A stretch of 64,000 nt of DNA from Blastococcus sp. PRF04-17 (GCF_023016265.1 NZ_CP095412.1:4464001-4528000), one strand, 5' to 3'; positions 9,309 to 19,992 are shown, counted from the first letter of the stretch. Notes: generated from the sequence alone by a model not told the origin. Numbers and translations: made by a program.

Positions 9309-10630
9309 TCACATCGAGCGGGCCTCGCCGGCCCGATCGGCGAAGGCCATGTCGGTGCGCCCCTCGAGGGCGGCGGTCACCCGTTCGCGGTGGTCCCGGA
9401 CGGCGGCGACGTCCTCCGCGGTCGCCTCCTCGGACTGCTCGTCGACGATCAGGTCCGCGGCACGGGCCACCTCCGCACGCTGCTCGTCGTCGCGGGCGGA
9501 GACGGCGACGTCCCGCAGCATGCGCAGCAGGGCCATGAGCACGGTCGGCTCCCCGGCACCGAAGCGGCGCAGCTGGCCGCACGTGAGGTCCAGGTAGTAG
9601 CGCAGGTCGCGGTCCGGCACGATGACCCGGCCCACCCCGTCGGCGTCCTCGTGCAGCGTCTGACCCAGTCGGCAGCCGGTGAGCCGTACGAGCAGGTCGG
9701 TCATGTGGGCGACGGCCGTCGCGGCGGTGGCGGGGTCGTTGATGCCCGGCGACATGGCCTTCACCGCGATGTCCTCGAGCTGGCGGAGGCCGAAGGCGGC
9801 GTCCTGGTCCAGGGTCCGCTCGTACTTCAGGACGACGGCCTCGTGCACGGCCTCGTCGAGATCGCCGTCGGCCTGCCTGCCCGACGGTCCCCAGATCGTC
9901 GCGATGGGTGTCCCCCGTGTGACGTGGTCGCCGGGGCGGACCTCGACGCGGACCGTGCTGTCGTGCCGCTGCGCGCCGCCACCGCCCGGTCCACGTCGAT
10001 CATCTGGACGAAGCCGCTCTTGCGGGCACTGACCGTCCGGCCCTCCGACCGATCCAGCCGCAGGTCGTCACCGGACCGGACGTCGCTCCCGTACGCCGGA
10101 TAGAACTGGCTGATGGCCCGGTCGGTGTCCTCGTGGACGCGGGTCATCATCGTGTCGACCCGCAGCAGCTTGACCATGTGCGTGATGAATCCGAGCACCG
10201 CGCCGAAGGAGGCAAGGCCGAGCGCCGCGGCGAGCAGGCAGAGCAGCGTGGGCACCGGCTCCTCGCCGTTCACCGAGCGCAGTCCGACGAGGCCGACGAC
10301 GAACGTCGCGGACAGCACCGCCAGCACCTGCTTGGTCGTGCGGTCGCGGGCGAACTCGCGCAGCAACCTCGGTGAGAACTGCTGCGACGCCAGTTGCAGC
10401 GCCACGATCGTGATGCTGAAGGTCAGCGTCGTGATCGTGATGGCGCCCGTGGCGACCAGTTGCAGGAGCGTACCGGCCGCACTCGTGTCGCTCGGCCACA
10501 GTCCCGCGAGGAAGCCCCCGCGCGGCTTGACCGTGCCCAGCGCCCAGGCCGCGACCCCGGCGACCACACCGGACGTCGTAGGCCAGACCCACAGCGGTTG
10601 CCGGGAACCCTCTGCGCTGTTCGCCGCCAT
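9309..10630 (-). pseudogene. DUF2254-family membrane protein, interrupted by a one-base frameshift
   Basis: The N-terminal part (from ATG 10630) carries about four membrane helices and the segment SITIVALQLASQQFSPRLLR, typical of DUF2254. The frame is lost in the GC-rich run around 9971-9981 after MIDVDRAVAA. The remainder (RHDSTVRVEVRPGDHV, then LKYERTLDQDAAFGLRQLED and AMSPGINDPATA) continues in the next frame to the stop at 9309. Adding one G gives a 440-aa protein of normal length. Function is unknown; the family is an integral membrane protein with a soluble C-terminal domain. It lies 93 bp downstream of NDH-2 on the same strand. Confidence 0.82.
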
Positions 10631-10723
10631 GATCAGCCGCCCTACCCGCGGGCGCGGTGCGGACACATCCCGGCCCGCTGCCTGCGTCCCCCGGCCCTCC
10701 CTGGCGGCTGGGGACCGGGCGGC

Positions 10724-12148
10724 TCAGGCTGATTCGCGGCCGGTCAGGTCACCCCTGATCGGTTCGTCCTTGAGGCCGCCGGTCTTCGACGCCTCGAAGT
10801 CAGGTCCGAGGTTCTCCAGGGCCAGCCGGCCGAACACCTGCTGCTGCGTGGCGACGCGCTGGGACCGCCCGCGGCCCATGAAGCTGACCATCCAGTGCAG
10901 CACGGTGGTGATCCGGCTCTTGAAGCCCACGATGTAGAAGAGGTGGATCACCAGCCAGATCATCCAGGCGACGAAGCCCTCGAACTTGAACCTGCCGATG
11001 TCGGCCACGGCGTGGAACCGGGAGATCGTGGCCATCGAGCCCTTGTCGAAGTACTCGAAGGGTCCCTTGGGCGGCTTGCCCGCCAGCCGGCGCTTGATCT
11101 GGTCGGCGGCGTAGCGACCACCCTGGATGGCCACCTGTGCGACCCCGGGCAGCTTGTTCAGCGACATCATGTCGCCGACGACGTGCACCTCGGGGTGCCC
11201 GGGGAGCGTCAGGTCGGGGAGCACGGCGACCCGACCGGCGCGGTCGACCTCGGCGCCGGACTGCTCGCCGAGCTTGCGCCCGAGCTCGCTGGCCTGCACA
11301 CCCGCAGCCCAGATCTTGGTCGCCGCGTTGAGCCGGCGCACCTGCCCGTCGGCGTCCTTGATGTCCAGGCCGTCGGCGTCGACGTCGGTCACCATGGCCC
11401 CGAGCTGCACCTCGACCCCGATGTCGTTGAGCTGCCGGCGGGCACGACCGCCGAGCTTCTCGCCGAACGACGGCAACACGTACGGCGCGGCGTCGAGCAG
11501 GACGATGCGGGCCGTGCGCGGGTCGATGTTGCGGAAGTCCTTCTTGAGGGTGCGGTGCGCGAGCTCGGCGATCTGCCCGGCCATCTCGACGCCGGTCGGG
11601 CCGGCGCCCACGACGACGAACGTCATGAGGCGGTCGATCTCGGCCTGGTCGGTGGCGAGCTCGGCCAGTTCGAACGCGCCGAAGATGCGGCCTCGGAGCT
11701 CCAGGGCGTCGTCGATGCTCTTCATCCCGGGAGCGAACTCGGCGAACCGGTCGTTGCCGAAGTAGGACTGCCCGGCGCCGGCGGCGACGATGAGCTCGTC
11801 GTACGGATGCACCGTGGTGCGGCCGAGGATCGTCGACGTGACTGTGCGGTTGGCCAGGTCGATGTCGGTCACCTCGCCGAGCACGACCCGGGCGTTCTCC
11901 TGGCGGCGCAGGATCTCCCGGGTCGCCGGCGCGATCTCGCCCTCGGAGAGGATGCCGGTCGCCACCTGGTAGAGCAGCGGCTGGAAGAGGTGGTGGCTGG
12001 TCTTGCCGATCAGGGTGACGTCGACGTCGGCCCTGCGCAGCCGCTGGGCAGCGAACAGACCGCCGAACCCGGAGCCGATGATGACCACGCGCGGCCGGCC
12101 GCCGCCCGTCTCGCTGGCAGCAGGGACACTCGCTCGTGATGTCGTCAT
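10724..12148 (-). CDS. ndh: Type II NADH:quinone oxidoreductase (NDH-2)
   Basis: A 474-aa single-subunit, non-proton-pumping NADH dehydrogenase feeding electrons to menaquinone at the inner membrane face. The FAD-binding motif [17 protein letters not shown] is near residue 20, the NADH-binding motif [20 protein letters not shown] near residue 180, and the quinone-site region [17 protein letters not shown] near residue 330. The C-terminal hydrophobic segment [14 protein letters not shown] supports membrane attachment. The start is ATG 12148 with AAGGATCAGG upstream. The frame stays open further upstream through a broken xylB frame, but that is accidental. Confidence 0.95.
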   Translation of the reverse strand: MTTSRASVPAASETGGGRPRVVIIGSGFGGLFAAQRLRRADVDVTLIGKTSHHLFQPLLYQVATGILSEGEIAPATREILRRQENARVVLGEVTDIDLANRTVTSTILGRTTVHPYDELIVAAGAGQSYFGNDRFAEFAPGMKSIDDALELRGRIFGAFELAELATDQAEIDRLMTFVVVGAGPTGVEMAGQIAELAHRTLKKDFRNIDPRTARIVLLDAAPYVLPSFGEKLGGRARRQLNDIGVEVQLGAMVTDVDADGLDIKDADGQVRRLNAATKIWAAGVQASELGRKLGEQSGAEVDRAGRVAVLPDLTLPGHPEVHVVGDMMSLNKLPGVAQVAIQGGRYAADQIKRRLAGKPPKGPFEYFDKGSMATISRFHAVADIGRFKFEGFVAWMIWLVIHLFYIVGFKSRITTVLHWMVSFMGRGRSQRVATQQQVFGRLALENLGPDFEASKTGGLKDEPIRGDLTGRESA

Positions 12149-12244
12149 GATGACCTGATCCTTCCACTCCGGCCGGTGCCCCGACCCCGCGGCGCCGAGC
12201 GATCCAGGCCACACTCTTCCGCTCCGGTCCGCGATTCGCGCGTC

Positions 12245-12907
12245 GTGGCGCCCCCTGTAGAACCAGCGGCGGTGGGCACGTCTTCCGCACGAGTGGTCCT
12301 CGTGCCCGGGCTGGGCCTGGACGAACGCTCGTCGGCCCGGATCCGCTCGATCGTCCCGGGAACCGTGGTGCGCCTGCCCGGCATGGGTTCGGCGGAGCCG
12401 GTGCCACCGCTGGACGAGCTCGCCGAGCACCTGCGGGCCCGGCTGGGGGAGGGGCCGGTCGTCCTGGTCGGGCACTCGCAGAGCTGCCAGGTGGTCGTCG
12501 CGGCCGCCGTCGATCCCAGGGTCGCCGGGGTCGTGCTGCTCGGGCCGACCACCGACCCCCGACTCCGGACGGCGTGGGGGCTCGCCGGGCGCTGGCTCGC
12601 CACGGCGGTCGCCGAGCCGTGGTGGCAGCTGCCGCTGGTCCTCGCCCAGTGGTGGGCGACCGGCCCCCGCGCGATGGTCGCGCTGTGGCGGAGGGCCGCG
12701 CCCGACCGCACGGACCTCCGGCTGCGCCAGGTGACCGCGCCGGTCACCGTCGTCCGCGGCACCCGCGACCGGCTCTGCCCCCGCGACTGGGCGCAGCGCC
12801 TGGTCGCGGCGGCTCCGGACGGCCGGCTCGTCGAGCTGCCCGGCGCGGCGCACATGACGGTCCAGACCCACCCGGACGCCGTCGCCCGGATCCTGCAGTC
12901 GCTGTAA
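12245..12907 (+). CDS. Alpha/beta hydrolase
   Basis: A roughly 220-aa hydrolase with strand [14 protein letters not shown], nucleophile [10 protein letters not shown], acid [10 protein letters not shown] and base [12 protein letters not shown]. Both GTG 12245 and GTG 12272 are possible starts and neither has a strong ribosome site, so the first 9 residues are uncertain. It diverges from NDH-2 and converges on xylB. No substrate can be inferred. Confidence 0.75.
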   Translation: MAPPVEPAAVGTSSARVVLVPGLGLDERSSARIRSIVPGTVVRLPGMGSAEPVPPLDELAEHLRARLGEGPVVLVGHSQSCQVVVAAAVDPRVAGVVLLGPTTDPRLRTAWGLAGRWLATAVAEPWWQLPLVLAQWWATGPRAMVALWRRAAPDRTDLRLRQVTAPVTVVRGTRDRLCPRDWAQRLVAAAPDGRLVELPGAAHMTVQTHPDAVARILQSL

Positions 12908-12938
12908 CGGAGGCCGAGCAGCGAGGAAAATTCGCCTG

Positions 12939-14356
12939 TCAGCCTCCGTACATGCGGCCCCGTGCCTCGGCGTAGCGCTCGCGCACCGCCGTTGCCGGGG
13001 CGGCCTCGAAGGTCTGCAGCCCGGGCTGCGGCCAGTCCGGCGGGGCGGCTCGCCGGAGAGCACCCAGGCGGCCTGCCGCGCGGCGCCGTCGGCGACGTAC
13101 TCACCCGGCGGCGGCACCAGCACCGGCCGCCCGAAGATGCCCGGGGCCAGCTGCTGCACGGCCGGTGACGCGGCCGCCCCACCGATGAGCAGCACCCGCT
13201 CGACGGCGACACCCTGGGCCACCACGGCCTCCATCCCGTCGGCCAGCCCGCAGAGCAGCCCCTCGACCGCGGCGCGCGCCAGGTGGGCCGGGGTGGTGGT
13301 GCGCAGGGTGAGGCCGTGCACGGAGCCGGTGGCCAGGGGCAGGTTCGGCGTCCGCTCGCCCTCGAGGTAGGGGACCAGTACCAGACCGTCGGCGCCGGAG
13401 GGCGCCGCGAGCGCCAGGTCGGAGAGGGTCGCGTGGTCGACACCGAGCAGCCGTGCCGCGGCGTCCAGCACGCGGGCGGCATTGAGCGTCGCGACCAGGG
13501 GCAGGTGGTTCCCGCTCGCGTCGGCGAAGCCGGCGACGGTGCCGGTGACGTCGGCGACCGCGGTCGTCGTGACGGCCGAGACGACGCCGGAGGTGCCGAT
13601 CGAGACGATGACGTCGCCCGGTCGCGCGGCCAGTCCGAGCGCGGCCGCGGCGTTGTCGCCGGTGCCCGGCCCGAGCACCGCGGCCGACCCCGCCATCCGG
13701 CCGACCGCCTCGGACGGGCCGGCGACCCGCGGCACGGCCGGCCGGCGGCCCCGCATGGCCAGCTCCAGCAGGTCCAGCCGGTACTCACCGGAGCGGGCCG
13801 ACCAGTACGCCGTGCCGCTGGCGTCACCGCGGTCGGTGACCAGCGCGTCGAGGCCGCGGTCCTCCGACAGGCGCCAGGTGAGCCAGTCGTGGGGGAGACA
13901 GACGGCGGCGGTGCGGTCGGCGTTGGCCGGCTCCGCGTCGGCCAGCCAGCGGAGCTTGGCCGCGGTGAAGGAGGCGACCGGCACCAGGCCGACCGCGTCC
14001 GCCCACGCACGGCGCCCGGCCGCCTCGTCGCCGTCCCCCAGTTCGGTGATCAGGTCGGCGGCGGCGGGTGCCGAGCGGACGTCGTTCCAGAGCAGCGCGT
14101 CCCGGACGACGGCGCCCTCGGCGTCGAGGCACACCATCCCGTGCTGCTGCCCCCCGACCGCCAGGGCGGCCACGTCCTCGAGCCCTCCGGCCGCGTGCGC
14201 CGCGGCGGTGAACGCCTCCTCCCACGCCCGGGGTGCCACCTCGGTGCCGTCAGGGTGGGGTGCGCGACCGGAGCGGACGAGCGCTCCGGTCTCGGCATCG
14301 CGGACGACGACCTTGCATGCCTGGGTGGACGTGTCGACCCCGGCGACCAGCGTCAT
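12939..14356 (-). pseudogene. xylB: Xylulokinase, interrupted near its 3' end by a one-base frameshift
   Basis: FGGY-family kinase that phosphorylates D-xylulose to xylulose 5-phosphate. Motifs: [18 protein letters not shown] at the N terminus, [13 protein letters not shown], then [10 protein letters not shown]-like ATP-site region [14 protein letters not shown] and [19 protein letters not shown]. The frame breaks at the G-run 13042-13045; the expected tail ([14 protein letters not shown] to RGRMYGG) continues one frame over to the stop at 12939. One added base gives 472 aa, the family's usual length. It is divergent from xylR-xylA across the palindrome at 14441-14461, so it is very probably XylR-controlled. 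Consensus error is the likeliest cause of the break. Confidence 0.87.
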
Positions 14357-14440
14357 CGTGGCCGGCCCGGTGCTCGGAAGGCGTTCATGAGCGAGCAACC
14401 TAGCGAGGCAGAGGTTGACCCACCAGACGCCGGGCCCTAA

Positions 14441-14461
14441 TTTGTTGGTGTAACCGACAAA
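14441..14461. promoter_or_regulatory. Candidate XylR operator between xylB and xylR-xylA
   Basis: A 21-bp inverted repeat, half-sites TTTGTTGGT and ACCGACAAA around GTA, with one mismatched pair (14446 with 14456). It sits in the divergent region between the xylulokinase and the ROK regulator/xylose isomerase genes. ROK-type XylR proteins bind such AT-bordered palindromes and release them in xylose. The last A is also the A of the ATG at 14461, so binding there would block transcription or initiation directly. Confidence 0.65.
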
Positions 14462-15774
14462 TGCGCGACGACGCGCAGCGGGGGCCGCCGGAGGGGGTGC
14501 CGCATGCTCGACGGACGACCGCTCTGCCGATCCGCGGGGGTCGCGCCCCGGCCGACCAGGCCGGTGTGCGCCGCAGCAATCTCGGTCTGGTGCTGCGCCA
14601 CCTCCGGGACTCGGGGCCGCGGTCGCGTGCCCGTATCGCGCAGGACACCGGCCTGAACAAGGCGACCGTCTCCAGCCTGGTGGCCGAACTCGGCGAACGG
14701 GGGCTGGTGGGCACCGGCGACGTCGACCGGGACGGCTCGGTCGGGCGGCCCGGCCTGATCGTCCACCTCGACGGCCGCGCCGTGTGCGGCATCGGCGTCG
14801 AGCTCAACGTCGACTACGCCGCCACCCTGGTGCTCGACCTCCGCGGCGAGGTGGTCTTCGAGCACCGCGTCCCCCTCGACGCCCCGGCCATGGGCCCCGA
14901 GCGGACCCTCGACGAGCTGGCCGCCCTCGTCGGCGAGGCGCTGGGCGCGGTCGCCGGGCGCGGCGCCGTACCCGCCGGCCTGACCGTCGCGGTGCCCGGG
15001 CTGGTGCGCAGCGTCGACGGCGTCGTCACCGTCGCCCCCAACCTCGGCTGGCACGACGTCCCCGTCCTCGACGGGCTGCGCGACCGGCTCGACGCGGCCT
15101 TCCCGATCCGCGTGGAGAACGACGCCAACCTGTCGGCCATCGCCGAGTGGGCGATGGGGTCCGAGGCTCGCACACCCGACCTCCTCTACCTCACCGGTGA
15201 GGTCGGCGTCGGTGGCGGCGTGATCGTCGCCGGGCAGCTGCTCCGCGGCGCCGGCGGGCTCTCCGGCGAGGTCGGCCACATGTCTCTCGGCGACCCGGGG
15301 CGGGTGTGCGGCTGCGGCCGTTCCGGGTGCTGGGAGACCGTCGTCGGCCTCGCCGCCCTGCTCCGGGAGGCCGCCGACCGCGACGACCCGGTGCGGGATC
15401 CCGGCCGCGACCTCGAGACCCGCCTGGCCGAGATCGAGCGCCGCGCGGCCGACGGCGACGTCCGGACGCTGCACGCGCTGGCGCGGATCGGCACCGCCCT
15501 GGGCACCGGCGCGGCGGTCCTCATCAACGTCTTCAACCCGGCGGTGATCGTCCTCGGCGGGTACTTCGCCGTCCTGGGCCGGTGGCTCATGGAGCCGCTG
15601 ACCGCCGAGCTGGAGGCCCGGGTGTTCGCGCCCGGCCTGGCCGGCGCCCGGGTCGTCCTCTCGACGCTCGGTTTCACCGCCGCCGTGCGCGGCGGAGCCC
15701 ACGTCGCCCTCGAGTCCGTCTTCGACGACCCGACCCTCGTCCAGCCCGTGGCGGCCGCCGCGGGCACGCCCTGA
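14461..15774 (+). CDS. xylR: ROK-family repressor, probable XylR
   Basis: A protein of up to 437 aa with an N-terminal winged helix ([20 protein letters not shown], about residues 57-76) followed by a ROK sugar-kinase-like fold. The zinc motif [14 protein letters not shown] is present, as are [12 protein letters not shown] and [14 protein letters not shown]. Position between xylB and xylA makes it the xylose-responsive repressor. The ATG at 14461 overlaps the proposed operator; GTG 14497 with GGAGG just upstream is an alternative, and the first 40 residues show nothing conserved. xylA begins 19 bp after its stop, so the two form an operon. Confidence 0.88.
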   Translation: MRDDAQRGPPEGVPHARRTTALPIRGGRAPADQAGVRRSNLGLVLRHLRDSGPRSRARIAQDTGLNKATVSSLVAELGERGLVGTGDVDRDGSVGRPGLIVHLDGRAVCGIGVELNVDYAATLVLDLRGEVVFEHRVPLDAPAMGPERTLDELAALVGEALGAVAGRGAVPAGLTVAVPGLVRSVDGVVTVAPNLGWHDVPVLDGLRDRLDAAFPIRVENDANLSAIAEWAMGSEARTPDLLYLTGEVGVGGGVIVAGQLLRGAGGLSGEVGHMSLGDPGRVCGCGRSGCWETVVGLAALLREAADRDDPVRDPGRDLETRLAEIERRAADGDVRTLHALARIGTALGTGAAVLINVFNPAVIVLGGYFAVLGRWLMEPLTAELEARVFAPGLAGARVVLSTLGFTAAVRGGAHVALESVFDDPTLVQPVAAAAGTP

Positions 15775-15793
15775 CCCCGATGGAGAACCACAG

Positions 15794-16957
15794 ATGAGTG
15801 ACCGCTTCACGCCCACCAAGGACGACAAGTTCAGCTTCGGTCTCTGGACCGTCGGCTGGCAGGGCGTCGACGTCTTCGGCGGGGCCGTCCGCCCGCCGCT
15901 CGACCCGGTGGAGGCGGTGCACCGCCTCGCCGAGCTCGGCGCCGCCGCCGTCACCTTCCACGACGACGACCTCGTCCCCGACGACGCGACCCGCGAGGAG
16001 ACGCTGAAGCGGTTCCGGCAGGCCCTGGACGAGACCGGCGTCGGCGTCGAGATGGCCACCACCAACCTCTTCGGCGCGCCGGTGTTCAAGGACGGCGGCT
16101 TCACCGCCAACGACCGGCAGGTCCGCCGCTACGCGCTGGCCAAGGTGCTGCGCAACATCGACCTCGCCGCGGAGCTGGGCGCGAGGACCTACGTGCTCTG
16201 GGGCGGCCGCGAGGGTGCGGAGTCCGGTGGCAGCAAGGACGTGCGCGCCGCGCTCGACCGGTACAAGGAGGGCCTGGACACCCTCTGCTCCTACGTGCGG
16301 GAGAAGGGCTACGACATCCGGTTCGCCCTCGAGCCCAAGCCGAACGAGCCGCGCGGCGACATCCTGCTGCCGACCATCGGGCACGCCATCGCCTTCATCA
16401 ACGAGCTGGAGGAGCCCGACCGCGTCGGTCTCAACCCCGAGGTCGGGCACGAGGAGATGGCCGGGCTGAACTTCGCGCAGGGCATCGCGCAGGCGCTGTG
16501 GCACGGCAAGCTGTTCCACGTCGACCTCAACGGCCAGCACGGCCCCCGCTTCGACCAGGACCTCCGCTTCGGCGCGGGCAACCTGCGGGGCGCCTTCTGG
16601 ACGGTCGACGCCCTGCTGGGCTCCGGCACGGCCCCGGCGTACGACGGCTACCTGCACTTCGACTACAAGCCGCCGCGGACCGAGGACATGGACGGCGTCT
16701 GGGAGACCGCCCGCGCCTGCATGCGCAACTACCTGATCCTCAAGGAGAAGGCGCAGGCCTTCCGCGCGGACCCGGAGGTGGCCCAGGCCCTGGAGGCGGC
16801 CCGGGTGGGCGAGCTCGCCGTCCCGACGCTCGCCGACGGCGAGTCGCTCGACGACCTGCGTGCCGAGACCTTCGACCCCCAGGCGCTGGGGGAGCGCGGC
16901 CTGCACTTCGAGCGCCTGGACCAGCTGGCCATGGAGCACCTGCTCGGCGTCCGCTGA
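15794..16957 (+). CDS. xylA: Xylose isomerase
   Basis: A 387-aa class I xylose isomerase that converts D-xylose to D-xylulose with two divalent metals. Signature segments are [14 protein letters not shown], the substrate and metal region [38 protein letters not shown] and the late [14 protein letters not shown]. Length matches Streptomyces-type enzymes. ATG 15794 follows GGAGAACC. With xylB it completes the two-step entry of xylose into the pentose phosphate pathway. A 14-bp hairpin follows the stop. Confidence 0.97.
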   Translation: MSDRFTPTKDDKFSFGLWTVGWQGVDVFGGAVRPPLDPVEAVHRLAELGAAAVTFHDDDLVPDDATREETLKRFRQALDETGVGVEMATTNLFGAPVFKDGGFTANDRQVRRYALAKVLRNIDLAAELGARTYVLWGGREGAESGGSKDVRAALDRYKEGLDTLCSYVREKGYDIRFALEPKPNEPRGDILLPTIGHAIAFINELEEPDRVGLNPEVGHEEMAGLNFAQGIAQALWHGKLFHVDLNGQHGPRFDQDLRFGAGNLRGAFWTVDALLGSGTAPAYDGYLHFDYKPPRTEDMDGVWETARACMRNYLILKEKAQAFRADPEVAQALEAARVGELAVPTLADGESLDDLRAETFDPQALGERGLHFERLDQLAMEHLLGVR

Positions 16958-16960
16958 CCT

Positions 16961-17008
16961 CACCCGGGCGGAGCAGTCCCGGGGTCCGGGTCTGCTCCGC
17001 TCGGGGTG
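16961..17008 (+). terminator. Terminator-like hairpin after xylA
   Basis: CCCGGGCGGAGCAG (16963-16976) pairs with CTGCTCCGCTCGGG (16992-17005) with one G-T wobble; past a one-base bulge two further outer pairs extend the stem. The loop is 15 nt. It separates xylR-xylA from the second ROK gene. Confidence 0.7.
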
Positions 17009-17039
17009 TTCCGATCACCGAGCGTGTCACTATGGCGCC

Positions 17040-18206
17040 GTGGCCATCTCCTCCGCCTCGGCCGGCGCCCTGCTGCGCCACGTGCGCACCGGACGCGCGC
17101 GCAGCCGGGCCGACCTGGTGGCCCTCACCGGCGCCTCGCGCAACACGGTCAGCGCGCGCGTCGACCAGCTGATCGCCGCGAACCTGCTGGAGGAGGGCGG
17201 CCGCGGCTGGAGCACCGGAGGCCGGCCGCCCACCATCCTGCGGTTCAACAGCCGCGCCGGCTGCGTGCTGGCCGTCGACCTCGGCGCCACGAGCGTCGAC
17301 GTCGCGGTCACCGATCTGTCGGCGCAGATCCTCGCCACCGACGGGCACCGCATCGACATCGCCGAGGGTCCCGTGGCGGTGCTGGCCGAGGCCGACCGGC
17401 TGGCCCAGAAGGTGCTGGCCGAGGCCGGGCTCGCCCCGGCCGACGTGTGCGCGGTGGGCGTCGGCGTGCCCGGGCCGGTCGAGTTCTCGACCGGGCGGCC
17501 GTCGCACCCCCCGATCATGCCGGGCTGGCACGACTATCCGATCCCGAGCGCGTTCGGCCGCTACGGGTGCCCGGTCTACGTCGACAACGACGTGAACGTC
17601 ATGGCGCTCGGCGAGATGGGCATCGCCGGGTCGATGCAGGACGTCCTCGTGGTCAAGGTCGGCACCGGCATCGGCTGCGGCGTGATCGTCGACGGACAGG
17701 TGTACCGCGGAGCACAGGGCAGCGCCGGCGACATCGGGCACATCTACGTGGCCCAGCCCGACGGTCGGACCGTCGTCTGCCGCTGCGGCAACGAGAACTG
17801 CCTGGAGGCGATCGCCGGCGGCGGCGCGCTGCTCCGCGACGCCGTGGCCGCCGGCATGCCCGTCAGCACCGTGCGCGAGGTCGTCGAGCGAGCGGCACAC
17901 GGCGACGGGCAGGCGCTCGAGCTGGTGCGGAACGCCGGCCGGACCATCGGGACGGTGCTCGCCGCGCTGGTCAACTTCTTCAACCCGCACCGGATCGTGC
18001 TGACCGGAGGGGTGGCGCAGGCCGGCGTGCCGCTCATCGCGGGGATCCGCGAAGCGGTCTACCGGCGGGCCATGCCGCTGGCCGCCCGCTCGCTGGAGAT
18101 CACCGTCAGCGACGCGCCGGACCTCTCCGGGCGGCTCGGTGCCGCCCTCATGGCGATCGAGGGCTTCCTGGCCGAGGACGCGGTCGACCAGGCGGTCAGC
18201 CGCTAG
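17040..18206 (+). CDS. Second ROK-family transcriptional regulator
   Basis: A 388-aa repressor with an N-terminal helix-turn-helix (SRADLVALTGASRNTVSARV, near residues 21-40) and a ROK domain: VDLGATSVDVAVTD, VDNDVNVMALGE, VGTGIGCGVIVDG and zinc motif CRCGNENCLEAIAGG. It starts at GTG 17040. It lies directly upstream of the sugar ABC importer, which has its own promoter at 18276-18304, so it is the probable regulator of that importer; its inducer is unknown. It is distinct in sequence from XylR (388 against 437 aa, different HTH). Confidence 0.9.
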   Translation: MAISSASAGALLRHVRTGRARSRADLVALTGASRNTVSARVDQLIAANLLEEGGRGWSTGGRPPTILRFNSRAGCVLAVDLGATSVDVAVTDLSAQILATDGHRIDIAEGPVAVLAEADRLAQKVLAEAGLAPADVCAVGVGVPGPVEFSTGRPSHPPIMPGWHDYPIPSAFGRYGCPVYVDNDVNVMALGEMGIAGSMQDVLVVKVGTGIGCGVIVDGQVYRGAQGSAGDIGHIYVAQPDGRTVVCRCGNENCLEAIAGGGALLRDAVAAGMPVSTVREVVERAAHGDGQALELVRNAGRTIGTVLAALVNFFNPHRIVLTGGVAQAGVPLIAGIREAVYRRAMPLAARSLEITVSDAPDLSGRLGAALMAIEGFLAEDAVDQAVSR

Positions 18207-18275
18207 CTCGCGTCCCGTCCACCCGTGTGACCCGAACCACGGATGGTCTCTTTTCGATAACCCTCGCCCTGGCCC

Positions 18276-18304
18276 TTGACCTATTAGTTGTGCGGCCATA
18301 CGTT
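18276..18304 (+). promoter_or_regulatory. Housekeeping promoter of the sugar ABC importer
   Basis: TTGACC (18276-18281) and TACGTT (18299-18304) are separated by exactly 17 bp, in a locally AT-richer stretch 18 bp before ATG 18322. ATTAGT (18283-18288, inside the spacer) and ACTAAT (18318-18323, over the start codon) are inverted copies that could be half-sites for the upstream ROK repressor; this last part is speculative. Confidence 0.65.
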
Positions 18305-18321
18305 CTCCGCTGATCCGACTA

Positions 18322-19992
18322 ATGGTCAACGATGAGCAAAAGTCTGGTGGTGGCGGGGTGCCCGGGTCGCAGGCAGCACTGCTCGAGATGCACGGCATCG
18401 TGAAGCAGTTCCCGGGCGTCCGGGCGCTGGACGGGGTCGACCTCGACGTGCGCGCCGGTGAGGTCCACTGCCTGCTCGGCCAGAACGGCGCCGGCAAGTC
18501 CACGCTGATCAAGGTGCTGGCCGGCGCACACCAGCCCGACGAGGGCTCCATCTCCTGGCGGGGCGAGCAGGTCTCGCTCGGCAACCCCCAGGCGGCGATG
18601 CGGCTGGGCATCGCGACCATCTACCAGGAGCTGGATCTGGTCCCGGGCCTGACGGTCGCCGACAACATCTTCCTGGGCCGCGAGCACGCGCGCTTCGGCC
18701 TGGCCCGCCCGGCCGCGGCCAACCGGGCGGCCGCCGCCCTGCTGACCCGGCTGGGCCACCCGGAGATCCGCCCGACGGCCGAGGTCGGCTCGCTGTCGGC
18801 GGCGTCGCAGCAGATGGTCAGCATGGCCCGCGCGCTGTCGCAGGACGCCAAGTTGATCATCATGGACGAGCCGTCGGCGGTGCTCGACAACGAGGAGGTC
18901 GAGCGCCTCTTCGCGGTCATCCGTGAGCTCACCCGCGACGACGTCGCCGTCGTCTACATCTCCCACCGGCTCGAGGAGATCCGGGAGATCGGCGACCGGA
19001 TCACGGTGCTCAAGGACGGCCGCACCGTGGCCACCGGGCTGCCCGCGCGGGAGACCCCCACGCGCCAGGTCATCGAGCTCATGACCGGCCGCGACATCGA
19101 GTACGTCTTCCCGGAGCGGCGGCCCGTGCCCGAGGCGGAGCCGCTGCTCGAGGTCGAGGACCTGGGCCTGCTGGGCACGTTCGGCGGCGTCTCGTTCTCC
19201 GTCCGTCCCGGGGAGGTCGTCGGCCTCGCCGGGCTCGTCGGCTCGGGCCGCTCGGAGATCCTGGAGACGATCTACGGCGCCCGCAGGGCGACCTCCGGCA
19301 CCGTCCGGGTGGCCGGCAAGAAGCTCCGGTCCGGGAGCGTCGCCGCCGCCGTGGCCGCCGGCGTGGGCTTGGCGCCCGAGGAGCGCAAGAGCCAGGGCCT
19401 GCTCCTCGGCGAGTCGGTGACCCGCAACATCAGCATCGCCAGCCTGGCGCGGTTCACCCGTGGCGGCTTCGTCGCCCGCGGCTCGGAGCGGGCCGCCGCA
19501 CGCGACCAGGTCGCCGCGCTGGAGGTCCGCCCGCGGGACGTCGACCGCGAGGTGCGCACGCTCTCCGGCGGCAACCAGCAGAAGGTCGTCCTGGCCCGCT
19601 GGCTGCTGCGCGAGTGCCGGGTGCTGCTCCTCGACGAGCCGACCCGCGGCGTCGACGTCGGCGCCCGCTCGGAGATCTACGCGCTGATCCGCACCCTGGC
19701 CGACCGCGGCGTCGCCGTCGTCGTCGTGTCGAGCGAGATCCCCGAGGTCCTGGGCCTCGCCGATCGCGTGCTGGTCATCGCCGAGGGCCGGGTGCTCGCC
19801 GCCGAGCCGGCGGGCGCCCTCGACGAGCACCGCGTGCTCGACCTGGTCATGGAGGGGACGGGCCATCGCGGCGCCCCCCTCGCGGGATCCACCCAGCACA
19901 GCGCAACCCGGCACGAGGCAACCCGGCACGAGGCAACCCGGCACGAGGCAACCCGGCACGAGGCAACCCGGCACGAAGGGGACGTGGCATGA
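18322..19992 (+). CDS. Ribose/xylose-type sugar ABC importer ATPase
   Basis: A 556-aa ATPase with two fused nucleotide-binding domains. First domain: Walker A GQNGAGKSTLIKVLAG, signature SAASQQMVSMARALS and Walker B LIIMDEPSAVL. Second domain: the degenerate P-loop GLVGSGRSEIL, signature LSGGNQQKVVLARWL and LLLDEPTRGVDVG. This is the RbsA/XylG/MglA layout. The C terminus carries five copies of a 15-bp repeat encoding Ala-Thr-Arg-His-Glu (19903-19977), absent from normal family members. The start at ATG 18322 fits the promoter; GTG 18358 is an alternative. The stop overlaps the permease start (ATGA). Confidence 0.93.
   Translation: MVNDEQKSGGGGVPGSQAALLEMHGIVKQFPGVRALDGVDLDVRAGEVHCLLGQNGAGKSTLIKVLAGAHQPDEGSISWRGEQVSLGNPQAAMRLGIATIYQELDLVPGLTVADNIFLGREHARFGLARPAAANRAAAALLTRLGHPEIRPTAEVGSLSAASQQMVSMARALSQDAKLIIMDEPSAVLDNEEVERLFAVIRELTRDDVAVVYISHRLEEIREIGDRITVLKDGRTVATGLPARETPTRQVIELMTGRDIEYVFPERRPVPEAEPLLEVEDLGLLGTFGGVSFSVRPGEVVGLAGLVGSGRSEILETIYGARRATSGTVRVAGKKLRSGSVAAAVAAGVGLAPEERKSQGLLLGESVTRNISIASLARFTRGGFVARGSERAAARDQVAALEVRPRDVDREVRTLSGGNQQKVVLARWLLRECRVLLLDEPTRGVDVGARSEIYALIRTLADRGVAVVVVSSEIPEVLGLADRVLVIAEGRVLAAEPAGALDEHRVLDLVMEGTGHRGAPLAGSTQHSATRHEATRHEATRHEATRHEATRHEGDVA
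19903..19977 (+). repeat. Five tandem 15-bp repeats in the ABC ATPase gene
   Basis: The unit GCAACCCGGCACGAG occurs five times head to tail in frame (last copy ends GAA), adding (ATRHE)5 just before the C terminus. The near-perfect identity of the copies suggests recent slipped-strand expansion. Confidence 0.95.

Noticed and set aside
10724-14398. A single 1224-aa minus-strand frame spanning NDH-2 and xylulokinase
   Set aside because: It is read-through created by the xylB frameshift; NDH-2 has its own start at 12148 and a divergent hydrolase gene lies between.
14504-14590. Alternative ATG 14504 for xylR with ideal ribosome-site spacing
   Set aside because: It is in a different frame from the HTH and has no conserved features; using it would need another frameshift.
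19903-19977. CRISPR-like repeats
   Set aside because: The 15-bp units are contiguous without spacers and are in-frame coding.
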